Source: Desulfosporosinus nitroreducens
GTDB taxonomy: Bacteria > Bacillota > Desulfitobacteriia > Desulfitobacteriales > Desulfitobacteriaceae
DNA length: 55,188 bases
Direction of reading: 5' to 3'
Assembly: GCF_023897015.1 (NCBI RefSeq)
Contig: NZ_JAMHFY010000031.1
Span: 1 to 55,188 of the forward strand
Shown in pieces: positions 7,978-16,648 of the stretch; position 1 is the stretch's first letter; each line of letters begins with the position of its first letter. The position numbers were made by a program, and so were the translations under genes. The notes beneath the pieces are model-generated. The model searched no databases. It was not told the origin of the DNA and worked only from the letters and a program-made list of their open reading frames with translations.

Positions 7978-8673
7978 CTAGCCCTCGCTCCTTGAGCCCT
8001 CAAGATGCTTTCTCATAAGAATCTTGGATTGTTCCGCGTTGTGACTGACAATAGCATCATAGATTGAGATATGTTCTTGAATCGTGCATAGTCCCCCGAT
8101 GTCATGACTAAAACGGAGCGGTCCGGCTTTCTTAATGAGTTCTAAAATATGGACTACAAACGTCTGCAATAGTCGATTCATCATCGAATTCTGGGAAGCT
8201 TGCGTAATCAAAAAGTGAAACCGCATATCCGCTTTAGCATAAGCGTCCAGATCTTCTAACGATGACTTCATATCACGAAGGGCATGGGAAATTATCTGCA
8301 AATCTTCTTCCGAGGCTCGCAATGCTGCTAAACCCGCACATTCGACTTCGAGGGTAATACGCGTTTCCCACAGTTCCTCTATTCGTGTCGGCTCTACCGA
8401 TAAGGCTAAAGCTAAAGGGCTAATAACGTCATTTAACTGTGCATTCCGTATGAAAGTGCCGCCTCCAGGCTTAATTTCAACCCATCCTAAGAACTCCATA
8501 GTTCTTAGCGCTTCACGCAAAGTGGTCCGGCTAACTCCCAACTCGCCAGCCATTTCCCTTTCACCCATCAGTCGGTCGCCGGGATGGAGCTTTTCTTCGA
8601 TAATCAAGTTATTGATTTGTTTTAAAACCTCTTGAGACGTTCGCTGAGGTTTCGTAATCTTTTCAAACTGCAT
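7978..8673 (-). CDS. GntR/FadR (FCD) regulator of the lactate genes
   Basis: A 231-residue regulator. The start is the ATG at 8673, placed behind GGGAGGTTCC; the frame is open further upstream but without a ribosome site. Residues 8-75 form a GntR winged helix (EREMAGELGVSRTTLREAL, then GGGTFIRN). Residues 95-225 form an all-helical FCD ligand domain (RITLEVECAGLAALRA, DMRFHFLITQAS). It is the last gene of the LUD operon, 25 bases after the upstream gene, so it probably controls that operon in response to lactate or a related acid, as LutR does in Bacillus. A dyad in front of the operon (11911-11923) suits this protein class. Confidence 0.85.
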   Translation of the reverse strand: MQFEKITKPQRTSQEVLKQINNLIIEEKLHPGDRLMGEREMAGELGVSRTTLREALRTMEFLGWVEIKPGGGTFIRNAQLNDVISPLALALSVEPTRIEELWETRITLEVECAGLAALRASEEDLQIISHALRDMKSSLEDLDAYAKADMRFHFLITQASQNSMMNRLLQTFVVHILELIKKAGPLRFSHDIGGLCTIQEHISIYDAIVSHNAEQSKILMRKHLEGSRSEG

Positions 8674-8698
8674 TGGAACCTCCCATAAGCGCACGGAG

Positions 8699-9715
8699 CT
8701 AAACTTGAATACCTGCAGGACAGTTTTCATTACACAATGAGCAGTCTCCACAATCCGGATCTTCAGCTTGTTTGGAGCCCTCCAAAAAAGCTGCTAAGAC
8801 GTTTGCTCTTTTGCCGGAGTAATAATAACCCCTCTCTAATCCCTCTTCAAGATATTTTGGACAATCAACGAGACATCCTCCACAGTGCAGGCATTTAAGC
8901 AAATCCCACTGCTGATTTTCAGATGTTTCCAAACGTCCATTATCCAGTAAAATGACATACACCTCTTTGGGACCATGCATACCTTGGACCATTCTAAACT
9001 CAATATCGGCTGTTCTGCTGGGGCCACTGATAAAGGAAATATACTTAAGAATATCTCTACCTAATCCATATACACTGATCGCCCGACAAATGCTCAAAGC
9101 ATCTTCGAGAGAGGGGACGATTTTATCGATTCCTGCCACCACGATATGGTTATATGGAAGATTCGAGGTAAATCGTACGTTTCCCTCACTTTCTAACAGG
9201 GCCAGGGTTCCATTTTGTTCAATGATAGCCTCTGCACCTGTAATACCATATTGCATGTGGGCCGCCTGCTGCTTGATCTCATCCTTAATTTGGGCTACCC
9301 ACTCTTTATTGGAGATTGGCGTATTGATACTGGCAATCCAAGGGTGTGCTTCGACCTTATTCCCGGCAACTCTTTCCCCCAGGTCGGTATTGAGAATCTC
9401 AACATTATTTGATTTTAAATACTCTCTCAGAGCAATTTCGGTGAAAACAGAGTTTTTACTCATGGCTACGCTCTGATGACCCGCCAGGATTTTCAGGATT
9501 TGCTCTTGAGCTTCTGTGGAGTTCTTAGCAAAGATCACATGACATCCTTTACCTTTGAGGGAAGAAGTTGCTTTTTTCACATACTCTTTAAGATTAGCCG
9601 CAGTCGTGCTTTTGATCTCCTGTACTTGGCTAGCCAAATTCGGATACTCTTTAAGAAGTGTGTCGCGGCGAGAACTGATTTGTTTTAAGATAGTTCGAAC
9701 TTTCGTACTGCTCAT
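8699..9715 (-). CDS. LUD-domain protein with C-terminal ferredoxin part (LutB/LutC-like)
   Basis: A 338-residue protein of the L-lactate utilisation (LUD) family. Residues 60-230 carry the LUD fold (GITGAEAIIEQNGTLALLES, then HIVVAGIDKIVPSLEDAL, then SGPSRTADIE). Residues 275-338 hold two iron-sulfur motifs: CLHCGGCLVDCPKY and CGDCSLCNENCP. The second ends almost at the C-terminus, so the protein lacks the long tail of a full LutB. It lies 5 bases after the LutB-LutA fusion and probably works with it in oxidising lactate to pyruvate at the membrane. The electron acceptor is not apparent. Confidence 0.85.
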   Translation of the reverse strand: MSSTKVRTILKQISSRRDTLLKEYPNLASQVQEIKSTTAANLKEYVKKATSSLKGKGCHVIFAKNSTEAQEQILKILAGHQSVAMSKNSVFTEIALREYLKSNNVEILNTDLGERVAGNKVEAHPWIASINTPISNKEWVAQIKDEIKQQAAHMQYGITGAEAIIEQNGTLALLESEGNVRFTSNLPYNHIVVAGIDKIVPSLEDALSICRAISVYGLGRDILKYISFISGPSRTADIEFRMVQGMHGPKEVYVILLDNGRLETSENQQWDLLKCLHCGGCLVDCPKYLEEGLERGYYYSGKRANVLAAFLEGSKQAEDPDCGDCSLCNENCPAGIQV

Positions 9716-9720
9716 TCTGC

Positions 9721-11883
9721 TTATCTCCTCCCATAGGCGCGGCTAAGAATCTGAACCACGTGAGAAACTTTTTGTTTCATTTTGTGCTGAGCAATCCCAT
9801 CACGGAAATGAACCATACATCCGGGACAACTCGTCGCCAGGGTGGTAGCCTGGGTGTCGGTGACGGTCTTTAATTTTCCTTCGTTAATCCGTTGCGAGAG
9901 TTCATAGAAACTTAAGCTAAACGAACCACCGAACCCACAACACGTATCGGCATCCTGCATTTCCACATAATCCACCCCAGGGATCATCTGGATGATTTCT
10001 CGGGGTTCCTTTTTTACACCCATACTTCGAGCGAGATGACAAGGATCATGGTAGGTTACTTTTTCCATAACTCCCTGTTCAGGAAGCTCTAAGTCAATAT
10101 CTTGGATAAGAAATTCATTGATATCTTTCACTTTCAGAGCAAGTCTTTTTACCTTTTCCTGAAGCTCAGGGAAATCCTCCGCAAACAGTTTAGGGTACTC
10201 TTCTTTAAAAGCGACAGCACAACTTGGGCAAACAAAAACCAAAGCATCCATATCAAAAGAACTATAAGTCTCGATGTTTTTTAGAGCCATGGTTTTGGCA
10301 TGATCTAAATCTCCACTCACTATACTAGGAATTCCACAACAAACATCCTCTTTGGGAAGTTTAACCTCAACGTTATTTTCACCTAAAACATGAAGAAGAG
10401 CTTCTCCAAGATCTGTCTCCGTGTAATTGACTACACACCCAGGATAAAAACCGACTTTTTTAATCGGTTTAGCAATCGTTTTAGGTTTGGCGATTTCCAT
10501 AAAAGACTTGTCTGAGAATCGAGGAATCACGCGCTCTTGCGGTAACCCGAATGAATTGAACGTCAAACGGGAAGTCATCCCCATATCAGACTCTTTTAAG
10601 GCCAGCTTCCCGAAGGTTGTTGCTAGTTTACTTACTACCGGCAGTGTTCGGGGTTTGGTTAACATCGAGAAGACTAAATCCTTCTTCCAACCTACCCCTT
10701 CTTTTGCTACAGCATCTTGCCGAAGTTTCCATAACATTGCTGGGGTCGCCATCTGTACGGGACAGGCAGTTTGACACTTTTGACAACCGATACAGAGAGA
10801 TAAGCCATTTTCTTCAGACTTTTCTAAGTCACCATGGAAGGCAGCAAAGACTAAGCCGCGTCCCCCAAGATACTTATATCCGTATTTGCCGCCAACTTCC
10901 GCATAGACTGGACAAAAGTTCAAGCAACTTCCACAATTGATACAATAAAGGGACTCTTTAAAGCCTGCATCAATCGCTTGCTTACGTCCATTTTTCAATA
11001 AAACGATGTGCACTTCTTTAGGGCCTTGACCGTGCGTATATTCCTCAAGATCAGGATCAAGAGCTTCGCTCACTCCTGAGATCACGGAAACATAGGTTCC
11101 TATGTCCTGTCCTACGCCGTAAACCGCTGCGGCTCGCACAACTTGCATAGCATCTTCAAGGGAAGAGACGATTTTTTCCACACCTGCGATCACAATGTGA
11201 ACTTTAGGCATCATCGAAACCGCCCGAATATTGCCTTCATTCTCAGTTACGAAAACACTCCCCGTATCTGCTGCAATCGCATTTGCTCCGGAGATCCCCA
11301 CATCCGCTTTAACCAAAAAATCACGGAGTCCTTTACGAGCAGAAACGACCAGCGCTTCGGGAGTGCATTCTAATTGGGTTCCCTCCTCGTCAGAAAAGAG
11401 CTTGGTTATCTTTTCAATAGGAATATGGATAGCTGGTGCCAGTGAGTGACTCGCTTCACACTTTGCCAGCTGATTAATTCGATCTCCAAGATCAGTTTCT
11501 ACGACCTTCACGCCACGATCTTCGAGGTAATGTGAAATATTGATTTCTTTACCGGCATTTGACTTGGACTTAACGACCAAGCCTTGATCCGGAATGAGGC
11601 TTGCAATATACTTCTGAGCATCTTCAGCAGTTTCAGCTAGATATACTTTACAGCCCTTTTCTTCCAATGATCGTTGTGCTTTTGCGATCACTTCATCCAA
11701 ATGCCCCATACTGTATTCTTTGATTTTACGCAAACGGTTAGAAAGCTCGGGATAATTGGGGACCATCTTCAACATGGCTGGGCGAATCGCATCAAAAGCT
11801 CTAAATCTACCCTTCCGAGATTCCATATCATGGAGTCCTTCGGTGACTTTGCTTTTCACGATTTTATAGGTTTTATTTCCCAT
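9721..11883 (-). CDS. LutB-LutA fusion, lactate oxidation iron-sulfur protein
   Basis: A 720-residue fusion of the two iron-sulfur subunits of the Lut complex. Residues 50-300 are a LUD domain (GISGANAIAADTGSVFVTE, HIVIAGVEKIVSSLEDAM). Residues 305-385 carry two 4Fe-4S motifs, CINCGSCLNFCPVY and CIGCQKCQTACPVQ. Residues 480-715 hold two CCG domains (GFYPGCVVNYTE, DVCCGIPSIVSGD; HDPCHLARS, DTCCGFGGSFSLS), as in LutA/GlpC/HdrB. Bacillus has these as separate LutA and LutB. The ATG at 11883 has a GAGAGGAG ribosome site. It is the first gene of the minus-strand group with the LUD protein and the GntR regulator. A specialised role in D- or L-lactate or glycolate cannot be told apart. Confidence 0.88.
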   Translation of the reverse strand: MGNKTYKIVKSKVTEGLHDMESRKGRFRAFDAIRPAMLKMVPNYPELSNRLRKIKEYSMGHLDEVIAKAQRSLEEKGCKVYLAETAEDAQKYIASLIPDQGLVVKSKSNAGKEINISHYLEDRGVKVVETDLGDRINQLAKCEASHSLAPAIHIPIEKITKLFSDEEGTQLECTPEALVVSARKGLRDFLVKADVGISGANAIAADTGSVFVTENEGNIRAVSMMPKVHIVIAGVEKIVSSLEDAMQVVRAAAVYGVGQDIGTYVSVISGVSEALDPDLEEYTHGQGPKEVHIVLLKNGRKQAIDAGFKESLYCINCGSCLNFCPVYAEVGGKYGYKYLGGRGLVFAAFHGDLEKSEENGLSLCIGCQKCQTACPVQMATPAMLWKLRQDAVAKEGVGWKKDLVFSMLTKPRTLPVVSKLATTFGKLALKESDMGMTSRLTFNSFGLPQERVIPRFSDKSFMEIAKPKTIAKPIKKVGFYPGCVVNYTETDLGEALLHVLGENNVEVKLPKEDVCCGIPSIVSGDLDHAKTMALKNIETYSSFDMDALVFVCPSCAVAFKEEYPKLFAEDFPELQEKVKRLALKVKDINEFLIQDIDLELPEQGVMEKVTYHDPCHLARSMGVKKEPREIIQMIPGVDYVEMQDADTCCGFGGSFSLSFYELSQRINEGKLKTVTDTQATTLATSCPGCMVHFRDGIAQHKMKQKVSHVVQILSRAYGRR

Positions 11884-11910
11884 GGTAAACTATCTCCTCT
11901 CTTCGGTTTA

Positions 11911-11923
11911 CTGGTTGGACCGG
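11911..11923. promoter_or_regulatory. Candidate GntR (FCD) operator
   Basis: CTGGTTGGACCGG is a near-perfect dyad (CTGGT/ACCGG) of the TGGT-N3-ACCA type bound by FCD regulators. It lies 28 bases upstream of the LutBA start codon, in the leader or promoter. Confidence 0.4.
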
Positions 11924-11949
11924 CAGGCATAAATAAAAAAACCCTTCGT

Positions 11950-11989
11950 AAAAAATAATCCCCACGCCTATGGATATAAGGGGGGGATT
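11950..11989 (-). terminator. Terminator between livF and the lut genes
   Basis: On the minus strand AATCCCC and GGGGATT form a stem with a loop of about 18 bases, followed by ATTTTTTAC. It ends the liv operon, so lut transcription probably starts afresh or reads through. Confidence 0.6.
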
Positions 11990-12021
11990 AAAGCAATGAA
12001 TAAACGAAATAACTTGATTTA

Positions 12022-12738
12022 TTAGGTATCTGCCTTCGCTCCGCCCAAGTAGGCTTCCATAACACGAGGATTCTTGGCAACCTCTTCAGCTTTTCCGTGC
12101 AGGACGATCTTTCCTGTTTCCAGAACATAGGCATAGTGAGCAATCTTTAAGGCTTGACGGACATTTTGTTCAACGAGAAGTATGGTTGTACCTTCCTGAT
12201 TGATCTCTTGAATAACTTTGAAAATATCAGAAACTACTAGAGGTGCCAAGCCCATGGAGGGTTCATCGAGCAATAGAAGCTTAGGTCTGGCCATGAGTGC
12301 ACGGCCGATCGCCAGCATTTGTTGCTGTCCGCCAGAAAGCGTTCCTCCTAATTGTTGTTTGCGTTCCTCTAAGATTTGAAAACGCCTAAAAACCTTCGCT
12401 AAATCCGCCTGAACTTCTTTATCTTTCCGCTGATAGGCTCCCATTTCCAAGTTTTCCAGAACCGTCATCCCTGCTAGAATCTTACGTCCCTCCGGCACTA
12501 GAGACATTCCTAAGTTTACGATTTTGTGGGGGGCTAAACCTCGAATCTCCTGGCCCAGGAACTTAATCTGCCCAACCTGAGGTTTGAGAAGCCCAACAAG
12601 AGAGTTCATTGTAGTCGTCTTTCCAGCTCCATTCGCCCCGATGAGGGACACAATCGAGCCTTGGGGAACGTCCAGGTCTATTCCTTTGATTGCTTTAATA
12701 CTGCCATAACTCGTTGACAAACCGCTAATGTTCAGCAT
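12022..12738 (-). CDS. livF: Branched-chain-type ABC transporter ATPase LivF
   Basis: A 238-residue ABC ATPase. Walker A is GANGAGKTTT (about 33-42), the signature is LSGGQQQ (about 136), and Walker B is KLLLLDEPS. The segment LVPEGRKILAGMTVLENL is typical of LivF. It lies 2 bases after livG and is the last gene of livKHMGF. It powers uptake of a hydrophobic amino acid or an organic acid. The lut operon follows in the same direction, which makes an organic acid such as lactate a reasonable guess, but the substrate is not shown by the sequence. Confidence 0.92.
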   Translation of the reverse strand: MLNISGLSTSYGSIKAIKGIDLDVPQGSIVSLIGANGAGKTTTMNSLVGLLKPQVGQIKFLGQEIRGLAPHKIVNLGMSLVPEGRKILAGMTVLENLEMGAYQRKDKEVQADLAKVFRRFQILEERKQQLGGTLSGGQQQMLAIGRALMARPKLLLLDEPSMGLAPLVVSDIFKVIQEINQEGTTILLVEQNVRQALKIAHYAYVLETGKIVLHGKAEEVAKNPRVMEAYLGGAKADT

Positions 12739-12740
12739 CT

Positions 12741-13502
12741 CTACGCCTCCTCCCGGCCTAAATACGCCTCAATGACCAATGGGTTTTTCTGAATCTCGGC
12801 CGGGGTACCTTCAGCAATCTTTTGTCCGAAATTAATCACCACGAGTCGGTCGCAGACGTTCATTACTAGGTTCATATCATGTTCAATTAAAACGACGGTT
12901 TTCCCCATCATTTGTATTTTCTTAATCAGAAGACGCAGGTCTTCGGTTTCACTCTCATTCATCCCTGCAGCGGGTTCATCGAGAAGAATTAACTCGGGTT
13001 CTGTTGCGAGTGCCCTGGCAATTTCCAAGCGGCGTTGTTGCCCATAAGGGAGCGACCCCGCGGGAGAATCTGTGTCATTTTCAATCCCTACCAACTGCAG
13101 CAGAGCCTGGGCTCGTTCTCTGGTTGATTTCTCTTCCTTACGCTGAGCGGGAGTACGCCATAATCCTCTCCATACGCCGGCTTTAGTTCTGCAGTGTGCC
13201 CCGACCATGACATTGTCCAGCGGACTCATATGGCCAAAAAGACGGATATTCTGGAATGTCCGAGCTAAGCCCAACGCTGTAACCTTATACGGCCGTAATC
13301 CTAACAAGTTTTTACCGTGGTAGCTTATTTTCCCCTCAGTAGGAGGGAAAATTCCAGTAATTAGATTAAAGAGCGTCGTCTTTCCAGCACCATTAGGTCC
13401 AATTATTCCTATAATTTCCCCGTCATTGACCTTAAAACTAACGTCACTTAAGGCAGCCAAACCGCCAAAGCTTTTACTCACTTGATCAAGGACTAATGTC
13501 AT
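12741..13502 (-). CDS. livG: Branched-chain-type ABC transporter ATPase LivG
   Basis: A 253-residue ABC ATPase with Walker A GPNGAGKTTL, a family-typical signature variant LPYGQQRRLE, and Walker B LILLDEPA followed by GMN. The TFQNIRLF segment is characteristic of LivG. Its start overlaps the livM stop by four bases, indicating translational coupling, and livF follows closely. It pairs with LivF on the LivH/LivM membrane core. Confidence 0.92.
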   Translation of the reverse strand: MTLVLDQVSKSFGGLAALSDVSFKVNDGEIIGIIGPNGAGKTTLFNLITGIFPPTEGKISYHGKNLLGLRPYKVTALGLARTFQNIRLFGHMSPLDNVMVGAHCRTKAGVWRGLWRTPAQRKEEKSTRERAQALLQLVGIENDTDSPAGSLPYGQQRRLEIARALATEPELILLDEPAAGMNESETEDLRLLIKKIQMMGKTVVLIEHDMNLVMNVCDRLVVINFGQKIAEGTPAEIQKNPLVIEAYLGREEA

Positions 13503-14440
13503 TGCTTAATCCTCCTTCCAAGCTTGCGTTTCCAGAAACGAACCGTCTCCTCACTGATGAGTCCCTGAGGACGAAAGGCCATCATAATGACCATTAGTGC
13601 GCCGTAAATCATCAGGCGGTATTCAGATGCCGAACGCAACAGTTCAGGCAACATGGTTAGCAGTAATGCTCCGACAATTGGACCTATAATTAGGTCGCTT
13701 CCACCTAAGACAGCAAAAGAAAGGATTTCAACGGTACGGTGGTAAGCAAAATCCTTTGGCCCGATGAAAAAGGTTAAATGGGCAGACAGACCGCCGGCCA
13801 TCCCAGCGATGAAAGCTCCTAAAGCAAAGGCAAGCAGTTTATAATACGTCGTATTGATTCCCATAGCTTCGGCTGCAGACTCATCGGCTTTAATAGATGC
13901 AAAAGCTCGACCGACTCGTGAACGGTTAAGTCTTGTACAGAAAAATACCAGAAAAGCGAGAATGAAAATCAGAACAACTAAAACCAGCAAGTTACTGGTC
14001 TGCTGAGCGGTTAATCCTCCAAACCGCGATAAACCAAAGGAAGACAACATTTTGCTGATCTTTGTTCCAAGGGTTGGAATTCCGGATATCCCTAAGGCAC
14101 CATTAGTGATTTTTAAGTTCAAAATGATTACTCGAACAACTTCTCCAAATCCGAGCGTGGCAATAGCCAGGTAAATCCCAGTGAGTCGTAAAGCCGGATA
14201 TCCAATGATTAGTGAAATGAAACTTGCTGCAGCACCACCGATAGGGACGGCCAGATAGACGGGAAAGCCTGCTTTTACGGTCAGAATCGCACAAGTATAA
14301 GCTCCAATGCTCATAAAGCCGGCATTTCCCAAAGATAACTGTCCGGTTGAGAGCGTCATATAAATGCTCACCCCAAGGATGGCATTCACCAATACAAATA
14401 TAACAATTTGAAGATAATATTGGTTTAGTATAATATCCAT
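13499..14440 (-). CDS. livM: Branched-chain-type ABC permease LivM
   Basis: A 313-residue membrane protein with about nine hydrophobic segments and the LivM family hallmarks: LSTGQLSLGNAGFMSIGAY near residue 30, SRVGRAFASIKADESAAEAM at the cytoplasmic loop that docks the ATPase, then GGLSAHL and GGSDLIIGPIVGA. It starts one base after the livH stop and overlaps livG at its end. Confidence 0.92.
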   Translation of the reverse strand: MDIILNQYYLQIVIFVLVNAILGVSIYMTLSTGQLSLGNAGFMSIGAYTCAILTVKAGFPVYLAVPIGGAAASFISLIIGYPALRLTGIYLAIATLGFGEVVRVIILNLKITNGALGISGIPTLGTKISKMLSSFGLSRFGGLTAQQTSNLLVLVVLIFILAFLVFFCTRLNRSRVGRAFASIKADESAAEAMGINTTYYKLLAFALGAFIAGMAGGLSAHLTFFIGPKDFAYHRTVEILSFAVLGGSDLIIGPIVGALLLTMLPELLRSASEYRLMIYGALMVIMMAFRPQGLISEETVRFWKRKLGRRIKQ

Positions 14441-15337
14441 TTAAAATCGTCCCCCTTGTCGTTTCCCAAAAAGTCCTTGAGGACGAATGAATAAAATCAA
14501 AATAATTATTCCAAAGGCTACGGCATCTCTATAGGAAGATGCTCCGTAAGCTACAGTGAATACTTCGGCAATTCCTAAAATCAGACCTCCCAGCATCGCT
14601 CCGGTGATATTTCCCATTCCACCAAGGATCAGAACAGCGAGCCCTTTCAAGCCCATGCTTAATCCCATAGTAGGTTCCACAGCATTAATAGAGAGTCCAA
14701 CAAGAACTCCTGCAATTCCACCTAATGCTGAAGCGAGTGCAACGGTTAATAAGATAATTTTGTTAGTGTTTATACCGAGCAGGTTGGCAGTCTCAATACT
14801 CTCAGCAGTTGTCCGGATGGCTTTGCCAACACGAGTTTTAGACAGCCAAAAACGAAGAACAAACATCAAGCCGAAGGATATCCCAAGAATTACAATTTGG
14901 ACAAGGGTAATTCGAATCGGCCCCAGTTGCAACTGAACTCCTGATAATGCTCCCGCAGGAAAGGCCTGTGATTGCGGCCCAAAGATCTTTAAAGCTAGAT
15001 TTTCCAGAAAGATCGATACCCCAATTGTGCTAATTAAAGGAGCCAGATCGGAAACGGCCCGGCGTCTCAGGGGACGCAGGGCCAGCATTTCCAGAAGAAT
15101 ACCTAGCAACGCACTGGCCACCATGGCACCAGCCATGGCCACAAAGATATTTACCTTCAGATAATTCACCAGAAATAATCCGACGAAGGCCCCGAACATA
15201 AATACCTCTCCGTGAGCCATATTGATGATATTTAGGACCCCCATAATCAGGGTATATCCTAAAGCGACTAATGAATATGTGCTTCCCAATGTTAAGCCAT
15301 TGACCAATTGTTGCCAGAACAAGACGTTCACTCCCAA
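14441..15337 (-). CDS. livH: Branched-chain-type ABC permease LivH
   Basis: A 298-residue membrane protein with about eight hydrophobic segments. The LivH signatures are NGLTLGSTYSLVALGYTLIM near the N-terminus with AHGEVFMFGAF, the EAA-like loop KTRVGKAIRTTAES, and LGGMGNITGAMLGGLILG. The start lies three bases after the livK stop. It forms the transmembrane channel with LivM. Confidence 0.92.
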   Translation of the reverse strand: MGVNVLFWQQLVNGLTLGSTYSLVALGYTLIMGVLNIINMAHGEVFMFGAFVGLFLVNYLKVNIFVAMAGAMVASALLGILLEMLALRPLRRRAVSDLAPLISTIGVSIFLENLALKIFGPQSQAFPAGALSGVQLQLGPIRITLVQIVILGISFGLMFVLRFWLSKTRVGKAIRTTAESIETANLLGINTNKIILLTVALASALGGIAGVLVGLSINAVEPTMGLSMGLKGLAVLILGGMGNITGAMLGGLILGIAEVFTVAYGASSYRDAVAFGIIILILFIRPQGLFGKRQGGRF

Positions 15338-15340
15338 AGT

Positions 15341-16495
15341 TTATTTTAGTTCCGTAAACTGACCGTCCTTAACGATCAAAACAGTTGCGTCCATCAAGGG
15401 ATTCCGTTTTTCATCAAAAGCAAACTTTCCTGTTACACCTTGGAAATCTTTAATGGTTGCAAGGCTGTCACGCAGCTTTGCGCGATCCGTGCTTGACCCG
15501 GCTTTCTCCAAAGCGCTGGCATAGATGTATAGCGCATCATAAGACTGGGCAGCAAACTGATCGGGTACTTTATTGTATTTTGCTTTATAATCGGTCACAA
15601 ACTTTGTGATTTTTTCATTTTCCTTACCTGGGTACCAAGGGCTCGCAACAATCGCCCCATCTGCTGCTTTTCCGGCGATCTTGATCAACTCTGGAGAGTT
15701 AAAGCCATTCGTACCGACAAAGGGGACAGTAATCCCAATTTCTCGGGCTTTCTTTAAAACGAGAGCTGCTTCCTGATAGAGGCTTGATACCATGACGGCA
15801 TCTGGCTTTAATGAGGAAATCTTTGTCAGCTGAGCGGAGAAATCCGTATCCTTATCAGCAAATGTCTCGGTAGCTAACACTTCCACCCCATTATCCTTAA
15901 GGGCTTGCTCCATCGTCTTATAACCGGACACAGCCCAGTCGTTATTGCTGGAGTACATGATAGCTACTTTTTTTAGGTTATACTTTTCAACAGCCATCTT
16001 GACGGCCTGGGGAACTGCTGAAGACTCTGGCAAAGCATTTCGGAAGACAAACTCCCCGATATCAGTTATCCCTTCAGCCGTGGTTGAAGTTCCCATGATT
16101 GGAACTCCTGACTGATTAGCAATCGGCCCACTCGCAAACATTTCTCCACTCAGGGTCGGCCCAATAAGTGCTACGACATTATCTTTGTTAATTAATTTAT
16201 TGACCGCATTAATTGCTTCGGTATTGTTCCCACGGGAATCTTCGTAGACGAGCTCGATTTTGACCTTTCCTAGGGCATTAATTTCATCCTTAGCGAGGTC
16301 CAGACCTTCCTTCTGTGACTGACCATAGGCGGCTCCCCCCCCAGACAGATAGGCAACGACACCGATTTTAGCAGCCCCTGCACCTTCTGACTCAGAATTC
16401 GCAGCCGGAGCGGAACCTCCTCCACATCCCGCTGTTGTCAAAAGCAGTGTTCCAATCATCATTCCAGTAAACCATTTTGTAAGCCCTTTTTTCAT
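15341..16495 (-). CDS. livK: ABC transporter substrate-binding lipoprotein LivK-like
   Basis: A 384-residue periplasmic-type binding protein anchored as a lipoprotein: residues 1-25 form a signal peptide ending in a LLTTAGC lipobox, followed by a GGGSAPAANSESEG linker. The type I binding fold begins at about residue 43 (IGVVAYLSGGGAAYGQSQKE) and includes ALIGPTLSGEM and VPIMGTSTTAEGITD. The family binds branched-chain amino acids, amides, or aromatic and short organic acids. It heads the livKHMGF operon upstream of the lactate oxidation genes. The leader 16500-16640 contains a possible TATTAT -10 box on the minus strand. Confidence 0.9.
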   Translation of the reverse strand: MKKGLTKWFTGMMIGTLLLTTAGCGGGSAPAANSESEGAGAAKIGVVAYLSGGGAAYGQSQKEGLDLAKDEINALGKVKIELVYEDSRGNNTEAINAVNKLINKDNVVALIGPTLSGEMFASGPIANQSGVPIMGTSTTAEGITDIGEFVFRNALPESSAVPQAVKMAVEKYNLKKVAIMYSSNNDWAVSGYKTMEQALKDNGVEVLATETFADKDTDFSAQLTKISSLKPDAVMVSSLYQEAALVLKKAREIGITVPFVGTNGFNSPELIKIAGKAADGAIVASPWYPGKENEKITKFVTDYKAKYNKVPDQFAAQSYDALYIYASALEKAGSSTDRAKLRDSLATIKDFQGVTGKFAFDEKRNPLMDATVLIVKDGQFTELK

Positions 16496-16648
16496 TGTTA
16501 CAAATACACCGTCCTTAATTTGATTGTGTTTTATAATAGAATTAACTATTCGTCATATCTTATGGAATACCTGCTTGTAGCAAAAAAAACCACGAAGTTT
16601 GTAACACTTCCCAATCTCGTCGAATAGAGTGAAAGGGGAGGTTTTGAC

